A DNA stretch of 43,564 bases, from positions 1 through 43,564 of the forward strand of contig JAJEEV010000040.1 of the NCBI GenBank assembly GCA_022820805.1, in the 5' to 3' direction. Position numbers and translations under genes: made by a program. This DNA comes from Acidimicrobiia bacterium (GTDB lineage Bacteria > Actinomycetota > Acidimicrobiia > Acidimicrobiales > Aldehydirespiratoraceae). Positions 33,186 to 43,218 of this stretch are shown piece by piece. Every line of letters starts with the position of its first letter. Position 1 is the stretch's first letter. The notes under the pieces are model-generated. The model did not search any database. It saw only the letters and a list, made by a program, of their open reading frames with translations, and was not told the DNA's origin.

Positions 33186-34250
33186 ATGGCCCCAGCGCGC
33201 ACCGCCATCATCGCCGGCACGGGTCTGATCGGGGGATCGGTGGGCATGGCCCTGCGGAAGGCGGGGTGGCACGTGACCGGCATCGAGACCGACGCCGAAC
33301 GGGCCGACGCCGCGCTGGCCGCCGGCGCGGTCGACGCCATCGGAGGGCCCGGACCCTGCGACCTGGCCGTGGCCGCCACCCCGCCCTCATCGCTGCCCGC
33401 GGTCGTCCAGCAACTGCTCGACGGCGGAGCCGGCATCGTTACCGACGTGGGCAGCGTGAAGTCCCCGGTGGTGGCGGCGGTCGACGATCCGAGGTTCGTC
33501 GGCGGCCATCCCATGGCGGGCAGCGAGCAGGACGGTCTGACCGGAGCCCATCCGGACCTGTTCCGTGACGCGGTCTGGGTCCTCACCCCGACCGCCACCA
33601 CAGACGACGCGGCCCTGGCCGAAGTGCGCGAGGTGGTCTCCCAGCTCGGCGCCCAGGTGATCGCGCTGGCGCCGGAGCGCCACGACGCCCTGGTCGCCGT
33701 CGTCTCGCACGTCCCGCACCTCACCGCGGCCGTGCTGATGCGCATCGCCGAGGGACGCTCGACCGAGCACCGGGCCCTGCTGCGTCTCGCCGCCGGCGGC
33801 TTCCGGGACATGACCAGGGTCGCCGCCGGCCATCCCGCCATCTGGCCCGAGATCTGCGCCGAGAACAGGACCGCCATCACCGACGTGCTCGACGAGCTGC
33901 TCGACGAGTTGGTGGAGATGCGCCTGATCGTGTCGGGGGGCGACCGCGACGAGCTGCTGGCCCGTCTCGAAGCCGCCCGGGACAGCCGCCGGAGCCTGTC
34001 GGTGGGCGCTCCCGACCTCTCACGCCTGACCGAGGTCCGGATCGCGATACGGGACCAGAAGGGCGAGTTGGCGAGGATCACCACACTGGCCGCCGACCTC
34101 GACGTGAACATCTACGACCTCGAGATCGCACACTCGGCCGAAGGGCCTCGCGGTGTCGTGCTGGCCGTGGTGGAGAGCGACGGGGCCGAGCTGTTCTTCC
34201 GGGGTCTGGTCGAGGCCGGGTATCGCCCCTCGCTGAACCCCCTCGAATGA
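33186..34250 (+). CDS. tyrA: Prephenate dehydrogenase with ACT domain
   Basis: Makes 4-hydroxyphenylpyruvate for tyrosine. The NAD-binding motif GTGLIGGSVG is near residues 11-20. HPMAGSEQDG and SHVPHLTAAVL carry conserved catalytic-site residues. A C-terminal ACT domain (about 280-354, VRIAIRDQKGELARITTLAA) suggests allosteric control by an aromatic amino acid. At 354 residues it is a normal fused form. The stop overlaps the aroA ATG by 4 nt. It is probably transcribed from its own leaderless promoter. Confidence 0.95.
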   Translation: MAPARTAIIAGTGLIGGSVGMALRKAGWHVTGIETDAERADAALAAGAVDAIGGPGPCDLAVAATPPSSLPAVVQQLLDGGAGIVTDVGSVKSPVVAAVDDPRFVGGHPMAGSEQDGLTGAHPDLFRDAVWVLTPTATTDDAALAEVREVVSQLGAQVIALAPERHDALVAVVSHVPHLTAAVLMRIAEGRSTEHRALLRLAAGGFRDMTRVAAGHPAIWPEICAENRTAITDVLDELLDELVEMRLIVSGGDRDELLARLEAARDSRRSLSVGAPDLSRLTEVRIAIRDQKGELARITTLAADLDVNIYDLEIAHSAEGPRGVVLAVVESDGAELFFRGLVEAGYRPSLNPLE

Positions 34251-35550
34251 TGGACCGCTGGCCTCCGGTCCTGGCCGTCGCTCCGCTGGAGGACCCTCCG
34301 GACACCACGGTCCGGCTGCCGGGCTCCAAGAGCATCACCAACCGGGCCCTGGTCTGCGCGGCGCTGGCGGACGGGGAGACCACCCTCGCCGGGGCGCTGT
34401 TCGCCGATGACACCGAGGCCATGGTCGGCGCGGTGCGGGTGCTGGGCGCCGAGGTCGACTGCGATCCCGGAGTGGCCGTCATGCGGGTCCGCGGCACCGC
34501 GGGTGCCGTCGGCGCGGCCCCCGGCATCGTCGTCGATGCCCGCATGTCGGGCACGACCGGCCGCTTCCTGGCCCCGGTGGCCGCCCTGTCCGAGCGCGGC
34601 GCGACCATCGACGGCCATCCCCAGCTGAGGGCCCGGCCCTTCGGCGACCTGGCCGACGCGCTGCGCCGGCTGGGCGTGAGCGTGGAGTTCCCCGACGGCG
34701 GCGAGGGCCTGCCGATGCGGGTCCGGGGGCCGATCCGCAGACGCATGGCCCATGTGGCCGCCGACCGCTCCAGCCAGTTCCTGTCCGGCCTGATGCTGGC
34801 CGCCCCGGCGGTGCCCCACGGGATGTGGCTGCCCGTCGTCGGATCGGTCGTCAGCCACTCGTACGTGGAGATGACGGCCGCAGTGATGGAGGCCTTCGGC
34901 GCGTCGGCCAGAGTGGAGCCGGCATTCGTGCGGGTGCTGGGGGGCGGCTACCGCTCGCCCGGACGGTTCGCCGTGGAGCCCGACGCCTCCGCGGCCTCGT
35001 ACTTCATGGCCGCGGCCGCGGTGACGGGAGGCACGGTGCGCGTCGAGGGTCTGGGCGCAGGCTCCATCCAGGGCGATGCCCGGTTCGCGGCCGTCCTGGA
35101 GTCCATGGGGGCGGCCGTCGACCAGGACAGGTCCGCCACGACGGTGACCGGCGGGCCGCTCAGGGGAGTGGACGTCGACCTGGCCGACATGTCCGACACC
35201 GCCCCCACCCTGGCCGCGGTGGCCGCCCTGGCCGACACGCCGACCAGAGTGCGGGGCATCGGGTTCATCCGGGGCAAGGAGAGCGACCGCATCGCGTCGG
35301 TAGTGGCCGAGCTGCGCCGGTGCGGCATCGAGGCCCGGGAGCTGTCCGACGGCTTCACGGTGGAGCCGGGACCGGCACCGGTGGGCGCCGTGGTCCGCAC
35401 CTACGACGACCATCGCATCGCCATGGCGTTCTCGGTGCTCGGCCTCAAGGTGCCGGGAGTCCGGATCGAGAACCCCGGATGCGTGGCCAAGACATTCCCG
35501 GGCTTCTTCGAGACGCTCGACTCCCTCCGGGCCTCCGCGAGGACCCACCC

Positions 35551-35554
<4 letters not shown>
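34247..35554 (+). CDS. aroA: EPSP synthase (3-phosphoshikimate 1-carboxyvinyltransferase)
   Basis: Joins shikimate 3-phosphate and PEP in the chorismate pathway. Motifs are LPGSKSITNRALV near residues 25-37, MSGTTGRFLAP for PEP, and FIRGKESDRI. The glyphosate-site region has Gly-Thr-Thr rather than the usual GNAGTA of sensitive class I enzymes, so it may be naturally less sensitive. At 435 residues it is full length. It overlaps tyrA upstream and cmk downstream by 4 nt each. Confidence 0.95.
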
Positions 35555-36233
<679 letters not shown>

Positions 36234-36237
<4 letters not shown>

Positions 36238-36971
36238 GCCGCAGCGTCTACGGCCGCATGGGGGATGCGCCGGCCTCGGGTGCCGACGCACTGCGCCGCA
36301 GCCGCCAGCCGCTGCTGGGCCGCCTGGTCTACCGGACCCTGTGGTGCGCGGTCCTGGCTGTGGTCAAGGTGCTGTTCAGGCTACGGGTGGAGGGCGCCCA
36401 GAACTTCCCGGCCGGCCCGTTCATCCTGTCGCCGGTGCACCGGTCGTTCATAGACACACCGATCGCCGGGATGGCCACCAGCCGGCGCTTGCGCTTCATG
36501 GGGAAGGAGAGCCTCTGGGAGATCTGGCCCCTGGGTCCCTTGCTGTCGTTGCTGGGCGGCTTCCCGGTGGAGCGGGGCACGGCCGATCGCACCGCGCTCA
36601 GAGCCGCTACCGATGTCCTCTCCCTGGGCGAGCCGCTGGTGATGTTCCCCGAGGGAACCCGCCGCACCGGTGACCGGGTCAGGCGCGACGACATGCTCGA
36701 CGGCCCGGCGTTCGTGGCGGCGCGCGCCGGAGTGCCGATCGTTCCCGTCGGGCTCGGCGGCACGGTGAGAGCCCTTCCGGTGGGTTCGGTGGTGCCGCGC
36801 CCCCGCCGGGTGGTGGTCGTCGTCGGCGACCCGATCCCGCCCCCGGCCAAGGTCCAGGGTCGGGTTCCACGCCGGGCCGTGAGAGAACTCACCGACCGCC
36901 TGTACCGGGAGCTGAGCGACCTCTATGTGGAGGCCCGGGTGCTTGCCGGCGAGGAGCCGGACCGAGCCTGA
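36234..36971 (+). CDS. plsC: 1-acyl-glycerol-3-phosphate acyltransferase (PlsC family)
   Basis: A membrane-associated acyltransferase that makes phosphatidic acid. The HX4D motif is HRSFID, the second motif is FPVERG and the third is FPEGTRRTGD. The 245-residue length is normal. TTG 36234 overlaps the cmk stop by 4 nt; an in-frame ATG at 36258 is an alternative. It may act after PlsY in phospholipid synthesis. The stop is 32 bp from the convergent ispH end. Confidence 0.92.
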
Positions 36972-37003
36972 GAGGCTGTTCCTCAGCCCGTTGGCGGGAT
37001 CTG

Positions 37004-38107
37004 TTACCGGGGGCTGAGGCGGTCGAGCAGGTCGCTGGCGTCGATGGAGCGGTCGTTCAGCGGCTCGCGGTCCTCGGGGCCGGATCCGAGAGTCACCGCG
37101 GCGGCGGCCTCCACCGCGGCCAGCAGGTCGCGCAGGTTCCGGGGCGGGGGGAAGTACTCGTCCTCGTCGATGACGGTCACCTCCTGTGTGCCGTGGACGG
37201 GTGCCAGCCGCTCTATCACCTCCCACACGACGTGCTCGGGCGCGGACGCGCCCGCGGTCACGCCGATGGTGCCGGACAGGTCGTCGGGAATGTCGTCGGC
37301 ATCGTTGATCCGCAGCACCCGCCGGCAGCCCGCCTCGGCGGCCAGCTCCACCAGCGACTGCGTGTTCGAGGAGTTGGCCGAGCCGATCACGAGCACGGCG
37401 TCGCAGTCCGGCGCGATGTCCATCATGGCCGCCTGCCGGTTGGTGGTGGCGAAGCACAGGTCGCTGATGCTGGGCTGCCACAGGTCCGGGAAGCGGCGCC
37501 TGGTGTGTTCGAGGACGCCCTCCCACTCGCGGTGCGACAGCGTGGTCTGAGCCAGCACGGCGACCGGTTCCTTGAACTCCGGCAGAGCCGCGACCCCCCT
37601 GGCGTTGTTCACCCGGTGGATGGCCTCGGGGGCGACGGCCATGGTCCCCACGGCCTCCTCGTGGTCCTCGTGGCCGACGTACACGATCTGGTATCCCTTG
37701 GCTGCTCTGGTCTTCACCTCGTGGTGGACCTTGGTGACCAGCGGGCAGACCGCATCCACGACGTAGCCGCCCCGGTCGCGGGCCGTCTGGACCACCTCCG
37801 GGGCCGAGCCGTGGGCCGAGAGCATGATGGGCCGACCCTCCGGCACCGCCGCGACATCGTCGACGAACACCACTCCGGACTGCTCGAAGCGCTTCACCAC
37901 CTGCCGGTTGTGGATTATCTCGTGATAGCAGTAGACGGGCGGATCGAAGGCCTGGATCATCCAGGTCAGCGCCTTGATGGCCATATCCACTCCCGCGCAG
38001 AATCCCCGGGGAGCGGCGAGGAGGACTCGGTCGATCACTGCCGCAGAGGCTAGTCGCTGCCGGTCTTGTGCCGGCGTGTATCCACCACGCGCCTCATTAA
38101 TTGCCAT
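37004..38107 (-). CDS. ispH: 4-hydroxy-3-methylbut-2-enyl diphosphate reductase
   Basis: The last enzyme of the MEP isoprenoid pathway, producing IPP and DMAPP with a 4Fe-4S cluster. Three cluster cysteines are in PRGFCAGV, DAVCPLVTKVHHE and DLCFATTNRQ. SAHGSAP and AQTTLS carry catalytic residues, and the C-terminal GVTAGASAPEHV is conserved. The start is ATG 38107 because AAGGAG lies 5 nt upstream. An N-terminal extension of about 20 residues precedes the core. It supplies precursors for undecaprenol and any sterol or hopanoid-like products. Confidence 0.97.
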   Translation of the reverse strand: MAINEARGGYTPAQDRQRLASAAVIDRVLLAAPRGFCAGVDMAIKALTWMIQAFDPPVYCYHEIIHNRQVVKRFEQSGVVFVDDVAAVPEGRPIMLSAHGSAPEVVQTARDRGGYVVDAVCPLVTKVHHEVKTRAAKGYQIVYVGHEDHEEAVGTMAVAPEAIHRVNNARGVAALPEFKEPVAVLAQTTLSHREWEGVLEHTRRRFPDLWQPSISDLCFATTNRQAAMMDIAPDCDAVLVIGSANSSNTQSLVELAAEAGCRRVLRINDADDIPDDLSGTIGVTAGASAPEHVVWEVIERLAPVHGTQEVTVIDEDEYFPPPRNLRDLLAAVEAAAAVTLGSGPEDREPLNDRSIDASDLLDRLSPR

Positions 38108-38202
38108 AGAGTCTCCTTGATCTCTTCGTAGGGCGCGCTGTTCGTGCGTTGAGCTTCCAGTACCCTTAACGTCGCAGGAAACATCGAAAGGCAACTACAG
38201 CC

Positions 38203-38484
38203 ATGGTTGAGGAAACATCGCCAGAGCAGGCTCAGATCGAGTGGCTGGGCACGACCGCGGCGGCCAAGCGCCTCGGCATAACCACACGGACCCTCTACCG
38301 CTTCATCGATGAGGGCTACATCGCCGCCTACCGGATGGGCCGGGTCATCCGCGTCAAGGGCGAGGACGTCGACGCCTACATCGAGTCCTGCCGGATCGAG
38401 CCGGGGACAATCTCGCACCTGTATCCAGAGGTGGCGCCCCGAGGAGCGGACTCGGAGTCCGGGGGCGACAACTCCGGCGACTAG
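38203..38484 (+). CDS. Excisionase-type HTH DNA-binding protein
   Basis: A 93-residue protein with an HTH of the MerR/excisionase family: LGTTAAAKRLGITTRTLYRFIDEGYIAAYRMGRVIRVKGED occupies about residues 15-55, then VDAYIESCRI and a conserved-looking PGTISHLYPE motif. The acidic Gly/Ser tail is probably flexible. Similar small proteins are common in actinobacteria and are likely housekeeping regulators rather than phage excisionases; no phage genes are near. It is divergent from ispH across 95 bp and might regulate it. Confidence 0.8.
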   Translation: MVEETSPEQAQIEWLGTTAAAKRLGITTRTLYRFIDEGYIAAYRMGRVIRVKGEDVDAYIESCRIEPGTISHLYPEVAPRGADSESGGDNSGD

Positions 38485-38513
38485 TCCGGGCGACAAGGCC
38501 GCGTCTGCCGGGG

Positions 38514-39584
38514 TCACGGACGGATCTCGTAGTACCAGTTCGTCTTGTCCAGTTCGACCTCGTGGCGGGTGAAGCGGGTGAAGCCCGCGTCTGTCGCCAT
38601 CTCCTCCAGCTGGGCCGGGTGCATGCCCAGAGTGCCGAGGCCCGCCCCGCCGGGCTCCGACAGCGATGAGGACATGCAGTAGAAGACCGACATCGCGTAC
38701 ATGTAGGGCAGCAGGGGGATCTTGCGGTTGGCCTCCAGGTCGCCGCGCCCCTTGATGTCGGCCACCAGCCACCAGCCGTCGTCGGCCAGGTTCCTGCGAG
38801 CGGCCGCGATCGCCTCCTGCGGCCGGGGCAGGTCATGGAGCACATCGAGGGTCACCAGCAGGTCTGCGGGTCCGAACCGGTCGAGGTCGTCGAAGGTGCC
38901 CTGCTCGAAGGTCACGTTGTCGAGGCCGGCCGCGGCCGCGCTGGACCGGGCCACTGCCAGCGCCCGCTCGGACGGGTCGACGCCGACGACGGCGGCCGCG
39001 GGAAAGCTCGACGCCAGCAGGCAGGCCGCCACTCCGGCCCCGCAGCCAACGTCGACGATGCGGGAGCCGCCGGCGCGCAGCCGGTCGATGGCCCCGTCGA
39101 ACGCGGCCAGCACTTCGGGCACCAGGAAGCTCTCCTGGCGGGCCGCCGACATGGCGCACTGCATGTGGCAGGCGTGGTCGCCGTGCTCGGCCCAGGTCAT
39201 CCCGAGCCCGGTGCGGAACGCCTCCAGGGTCCGCTCGATCTCGCGGTGGGTCATGGGCGGGCCGAACACTCCCGGCATGTAGGACCAGTGGTCGCGGTCG
39301 GTCAGCGCCACCCTCGCCTCGGGCGTCAACGCGAAGCGGCCGTCGTCGTGCTGCACGAGGTCGGTGGCGACCATGCCGTGCAGCCACTCGCGCAGCCACC
39401 GCTCCTGGAGGCCCGTCGCCTCGGCCAGGGCGGTGCTGGTGCACGGCTCCGACTCCCGCAGCGCCTCCCACAGGCCCAAGTGGGTACCCAGGTGCATCAG
39501 GGCTGAGACCATCTCGCCCTGCTTGATCCGGAACAGCTCCAGAAGGGTCAGAGGCAGCCGGTCGGGGTCGAGTTCGGTGCGCAT
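38514..39584 (-). CDS. SAM-dependent methyltransferase with N-terminal winged helix (Rv2258c-like)
   Basis: A 356-residue protein. An N-terminal winged-helix dimerisation domain (about 15-85, HLGLWEALRESEPCTSTALAEATGLQ) precedes a class I methyltransferase domain with the SAM motif IVDVGCGAGVAACLLA (about residues 174-189) and DLLVTLDVLHDLPRP. It resembles the mycobacterial Rv2258c family, whose substrate is not established. ATG 39584 lies 5 bp after the stop of the metallo-hydrolase, so the two form an operon. Confidence 0.85.
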   Translation of the reverse strand: MRTELDPDRLPLTLLELFRIKQGEMVSALMHLGTHLGLWEALRESEPCTSTALAEATGLQERWLREWLHGMVATDLVQHDDGRFALTPEARVALTDRDHWSYMPGVFGPPMTHREIERTLEAFRTGLGMTWAEHGDHACHMQCAMSAARQESFLVPEVLAAFDGAIDRLRAGGSRIVDVGCGAGVAACLLASSFPAAAVVGVDPSERALAVARSSAAAAGLDNVTFEQGTFDDLDRFGPADLLVTLDVLHDLPRPQEAIAAARRNLADDGWWLVADIKGRGDLEANRKIPLLPYMYAMSVFYCMSSSLSEPGGAGLGTLGMHPAQLEEMATDAGFTRFTRHEVELDKTNWYYEIRP

Positions 39585-39589
39585 GGCCG

Positions 39590-40873
39590 TCAGTCTGGCA
39601 GCGGCGGGGGCTGCGACACGGCCTCGGAGGAGCGCGACGCATCGCGGTACAGGTTGCGGGCCATGAGCGACAGTTCCCGGTCCCGCCGGATCCGGTACAC
39701 CTCGGCTCGGGCTGCGTGCACCTCGGCGTCGGCGGGGGCAGCCTGCCCGGCCCACTCGGCCAGCTGGCACGCCAGACGCAGCTCGCCCGCCTCGCACAGC
39801 TCGGCCGCCCGGCGTGCCAGCCGGTCCGGGCCGCCCGCCAGCGCGGCGACCTCCGCGGCCACGGCGCGGTCGGTCGGGGGTTTGAGGCGGGCCGGGTTGC
39901 CGTCGTGCCACCCGCCGTAGAGCCGCCAGATGTTCCGCACCACGAACTCGGGCTCGTCGTATGAGGGCCGCAGGTAGGGCTTGTCGAGGAGGTGCTGCGG
40001 CACCCTCACCGTGTGGACGATCTCGTCGAGCCGGGCGCCGGCGTTCATCATCTCCAGCGTGTCGCGCACGAGTCCCTCGAGCGCGGTGGCGGTGTCGTCG
40101 AGCACCCCGGCGACTCGCTCGGCACCGGCGATGGGCAGGCCGTGGGCGGGCAGCAGGAACTCCGGTCGCAGATCTATCATGCGGCGCAGGGCGGCGGCCC
40201 AGTCCGCGGCGTAGCGCTGCGCCTTCTGAGGGTTGCCCGCGTTCGGGAAGGCCCAGATGATCAGGTCCCCGGTGAACAGAGCCCGGATCTGCGGCACCCA
40301 CACGATCGTGTGGTCGTCGGTCTCGCCCCGCTCGTGGATCAGCTGAAGTCCGGCCGAGCCCACCTCCAGGTCGAGGCGGTCGTCGTAGGTGGTCTGGGGC
40401 CTCACCCAGTCGCCGTCGAAGGCCCCGATCCTGAAGTTCGGGCCGAACTGGCGGCCGTTGATTATCTCGTTGTAGTCGCGGGTGAGGTCGTAGCGGTCGA
40501 AGCGCCGACCGACGGCGCGGTGGGCCACCACCGCCGGCTCCCGGCGCCCGCGCTCGGAGGCGTCGTCGATGAAGGTCCGGGCACCGCTCACATGATCGAC
40601 ATGCCCGTGCGTGTAGACGATCGTGTCGACCGGCACGTCGCGCCAGCGACGCAGGTGCTGCAGAGCCGCGGACGCGAAACCGGGCAGCGACGTGTCGAGC
40701 AGGGCCAGCCCCTCGCCTCCGTCGAGCGTCCAGATGTGCGAGAACCCGCAGACGAGCCCCACACCGTCGGCCACCTCGTGGAAGGAGCCGTCGATGGGAT
40801 TGATCGTGCGGGGCCCCTCGTAGCTGGCCCCGTCGATGTAGCGGGCCGAGCGTTCCAGCAGGGACTCCGTCAT
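39590..40873 (-). CDS. Metallo-beta-lactamase-fold hydrolase with alkylsulfatase dimerisation domain
   Basis: A 427-residue protein. The metal site THGHVDH lies near residues 88-94, and further ligands are likely in HERGETDDH, LFTGDL and PAHG. The C-terminal half, VRNIWRLYGGWHDGNPARL onward, matches the alkylsulfatase dimerisation domain of the SdsA1/BDS1 group. Such enzymes cleave alkyl sulfate esters. The protein is shorter than classical SdsA1 (about 650 residues) and seems to lack the C-terminal sterol-carrier-like domain. ATG start with AGGAAG about 12 nt upstream. It is co-transcribed with the methyltransferase. Confidence 0.85.
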   Translation of the reverse strand: MTESLLERSARYIDGASYEGPRTINPIDGSFHEVADGVGLVCGFSHIWTLDGGEGLALLDTSLPGFASAALQHLRRWRDVPVDTIVYTHGHVDHVSGARTFIDDASERGRREPAVVAHRAVGRRFDRYDLTRDYNEIINGRQFGPNFRIGAFDGDWVRPQTTYDDRLDLEVGSAGLQLIHERGETDDHTIVWVPQIRALFTGDLIIWAFPNAGNPQKAQRYAADWAAALRRMIDLRPEFLLPAHGLPIAGAERVAGVLDDTATALEGLVRDTLEMMNAGARLDEIVHTVRVPQHLLDKPYLRPSYDEPEFVVRNIWRLYGGWHDGNPARLKPPTDRAVAAEVAALAGGPDRLARRAAELCEAGELRLACQLAEWAGQAAPADAEVHAARAEVYRIRRDRELSLMARNLYRDASRSSEAVSQPPPLPD

Positions 40874-40905
40874 GTGGCGCGCACTTCCTGATATCGGCGT
40901 TCTGA

Positions 40906-40977
40906 GCGGGCGACCGGAATCGAACCGGCATCATCAGCTTGGAAGGCTGAGGTTCTAGCCGTTGAACTACGCCCGCG
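40906..40977 (-). tRNA. tRNA-Gly (anticodon UCC)
   Basis: A 72-nt minus-strand cloverleaf. The acceptor stem is GCGGGCG/CGCCCGC and the D stem GTTC/GAAC. The anticodon stem is TCAGC/GCTGA with loop CTTCCAA (anticodon TCC, reading GGA). The T arm is GCCGG-TTCGATT-CCGGT. The discriminator is T, as expected for glycine, and CCA is not encoded. It lies between the metallo-hydrolase gene and tig. Confidence 0.94.
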
Positions 40978-41071
40978 GCGCCATCACGGTAGCGGTCCTC
41001 GACGGTCGCGGTGCTCTGACTCGCGGGACTCCACGACGCAGGACGCCGGTAGTGGCTCCGATGGCCACCGG

Positions 41072-41077
41072 TACAAT
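41072..41077 (+). promoter_or_regulatory. -10 element for leaderless tig
   Basis: TACAAT, a near-consensus hexamer, ends 7 nt before GTG 41085. This placement supports that GTG as start instead of the in-frame ATG at 41061, which would lie upstream of the transcription start. Confidence 0.55.
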
Positions 41078-41084
41078 CCCAGCC

Positions 41085-42557
41085 GTGCACAGCAGCGTCG
41101 AGACGCTCGACGATCACCGGGTCAAGCTGACCATCGAGCTGGACGAGGCAGAGTTCGAGACCGAGATCGAGGCGGCCTTCAGGCGGATCGCCCGCGAGGT
41201 GAGGATTCCGGGCTTCCGCCCGGGCAAGGCCCCCCGGCGCCTGCTGGAGGCCCAGTTGGGGCACCAGGCAGGACGGGCGGAGGCGCTCAGGTCCTCGCTG
41301 CCGGACTTCTACGCCCGCGCCGTGGTCGAGCATGACGTCGACGTCATCGACACGCCCGAGATCGAGATCACCGGGGGTGCCGAGTCGGGCCCGGTGTGCT
41401 TCGATGCCGTGGTCGACGTGCGCCCGGCCGTCACGGTGTCGGGCTACGACGAACTCAGCGTTCAGATTCCCAGCCCGCTGGTCGACGAGGCCGAGATCAC
41501 CGGTGAGATCGACAGATTCCGCCAGCAGTTCGCGGAGCTGTCGCCGGTGAGCCGGGCCGCGGCGGACGGGGACCACCTCACCATCGACATCACCGGCAGG
41601 CTCGGTGGCGAGACCATCGACGGCCTCACGACCTCCGACTACGACTACCTGCTGGGTACCGGCGCAGTCGTCCCCGAGATCGACGAGAACCTGCGGGGAT
41701 CGGCGCCGGGAGACATCCTCGAGTTCACGGCCGCCCATCCTGATCCCGAGGAGGACGATCGGCTCAGCTTCCGGGTGCTCGTCAAGGAGGTGCAGGAGAC
41801 CGTTCTGCCCGCTCTCGACGACGACTTCGTCTCTTCGAACACCGAATACGGCACCGTCGAGGAGTTCCGGGCGACGCTGGAGGCCGGGCAGTCCAGGGCC
41901 AAGACGATGTACGCCGCGTCAGCGCGGCTGGAGGCCATCGCGGACGCCGTCGCCGCCCTCGTCACCGTCGACGTGCCCGACGCCATGGTGGCCGCCGAGG
42001 TCGAGACCCGGGTCGCCGGCATCACCCGGGACCTGGCCCAGCGGGGCCACGAGCTCGACGACTACCTGAACAGCATCGGCCAGTCCCGCGAGGACTTCGA
42101 GGCCGGTGCCAGGATCAGTGCGGACCGCAGCGTCAGGCTGGACCTCGCCCTGAGGGCGGTGGCCGCGGCCGAGGGGCTCGAGGCCGACGAGGACGCCCTC
42201 GACGCCGAACTGGAGCAGGTGGTGCTGGCGGCCTCCCGGCGCTCTCCCAGCGACAGCGGCGAAGTGGACGCCGCGGCGGAGGCGGTCCGGCTGCGGGAAG
42301 CGCTGGCCGCGTCGGGCCAGCTGTCGACAATGCGGTCCGAGATCTCCAAGCGGTCCGCGCTGGAGTGGATCACCGAGCGAGTCGAGCTCGTCGATCCCGA
42401 CGGGGAGTCCATCGATCCGGAACTGCTGAAGCTCCCCGAGCCCGAGGATCCCGGCGCGCCGGAGGGATCGCTTGCCGATGTCTCCGCTCCCGACGTTGGC
42501 GATGACGGCGGGAACCCTCAGGATGGAGTCGCCGATCAATCACAGGACGCCACATGA
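41085..42557 (+). CDS. tig: Trigger factor
   Basis: A ribosome-bound chaperone with peptidyl-prolyl isomerase activity. The N-terminal ribosome-binding domain has the signature GFRPGKAP near residues 44-51. The FKBP-like domain follows (about 160-240, [15 protein letters not shown] and [12 protein letters not shown]). Then comes the helical C-terminal chaperone domain and an acidic tail rich in Pro, Glu and Asp. GTG 41085 (490 residues) is chosen because [15 protein letters not shown] matches the usual start and a -10 lies directly upstream. The stop overlaps clpP (ATGA), the conserved tig-clpP-clpX arrangement. Confidence 0.95.
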   Translation: MHSSVETLDDHRVKLTIELDEAEFETEIEAAFRRIAREVRIPGFRPGKAPRRLLEAQLGHQAGRAEALRSSLPDFYARAVVEHDVDVIDTPEIEITGGAESGPVCFDAVVDVRPAVTVSGYDELSVQIPSPLVDEAEITGEIDRFRQQFAELSPVSRAAADGDHLTIDITGRLGGETIDGLTTSDYDYLLGTGAVVPEIDENLRGSAPGDILEFTAAHPDPEEDDRLSFRVLVKEVQETVLPALDDDFVSSNTEYGTVEEFRATLEAGQSRAKTMYAASARLEAIADAVAALVTVDVPDAMVAAEVETRVAGITRDLAQRGHELDDYLNSIGQSREDFEAGARISADRSVRLDLALRAVAAAEGLEADEDALDAELEQVVLAASRRSPSDSGEVDAAAEAVRLREALAASGQLSTMRSEISKRSALEWITERVELVDPDGESIDPELLKLPEPEDPGAPEGSLADVSAPDVGDDGGNPQDGVADQSQDAT

Positions 42558-43195
42558 ACCTCATCAACCCACGCAACTACCTCGTGCCGACCGTGGTGGA
42601 ACAGACCAACCGCGGCGAGCGCGCCTTCGACCTCTACAGCCGGCTGCTCAAGGAGAACATCATCTTCCTCGGCACGCCCATCGACGACGTGGTGGCGAAC
42701 CTGATCTGCGCGCAGCTCCTGCACCTGGAGTCGGAGGATCCCGACAAGGACATCAACCTCTACATCAACAGCCCGGGCGGAGACATCAACTCGCTGTTCG
42801 CCATCTACGACACGATGCAGTACATCAAGCCCGACATCACCACGATCTGCTTCGGCCAGGCGGCCTCCGCGGCCGCGGTCCTGCTGGCGGCGGGATCGAA
42901 GGGCAAGCGTCTGGCTCTGCCCCACGCCAAGATCCTGATCCACCAGCCCTATGCCGGCGCCCACGGCGACGCCAGCGACATCGAGCGGATCGCCTCGGAG
43001 GTGGCCAGGCTGAAGGAGTCGCTGGAGCAGGTGCTCTCGGACCACACCGGCCAGCCCATCGAGCGGATCGCCACCGACACCGACCGGGACTTCGTGATGA
43101 CCGCCGAGCAGGCCAGGGAATATGGCATCATCGACGAGGTGATCCAGGCGCGTAATGTGGTGGACAACAGCAGCGCCATCAGAGCGATCAGCTGA
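42554..43195 (+). CDS. clpP: ATP-dependent Clp protease proteolytic subunit
   Basis: The serine protease core of the Clp machine. Nucleophile S105 is in GQAASAAAV and H124 in [11 protein letters not shown]; the catalytic Asp probably lies in the TDTDRDF region. The GQAAS form and N-terminal extension are like actinobacterial ClpP2. Only one clpP is seen here; actinobacteria commonly have two, and a partner could lie elsewhere. It overlaps tig by 4 nt, and clpX follows after 23 bp. Confidence 0.96.
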   Translation: MNLINPRNYLVPTVVEQTNRGERAFDLYSRLLKENIIFLGTPIDDVVANLICAQLLHLESEDPDKDINLYINSPGGDINSLFAIYDTMQYIKPDITTICFGQAASAAAVLLAAGSKGKRLALPHAKILIHQPYAGAHGDASDIERIASEVARLKESLEQVLSDHTGQPIERIATDTDRDFVMTAEQAREYGIIDEVIQARNVVDNSSAIRAIS

Positions 43196-43218
43196 CGCCT
43201 AGAGGGGGAGAGGACCGC

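Noticed and set aside
40962..41084. An upstream in-frame extension of trigger factor
   Set aside because: It begins inside tRNA-Gly and lies before the near-consensus -10 element, so GTG 41085 is preferred.
38514..41738. A 1074-codon open frame on the minus strand
   Set aside because: It crosses tig, the tRNA-Gly and the metallo-hydrolase gene in the wrong frame; only the methyltransferase at its 3' end is real.
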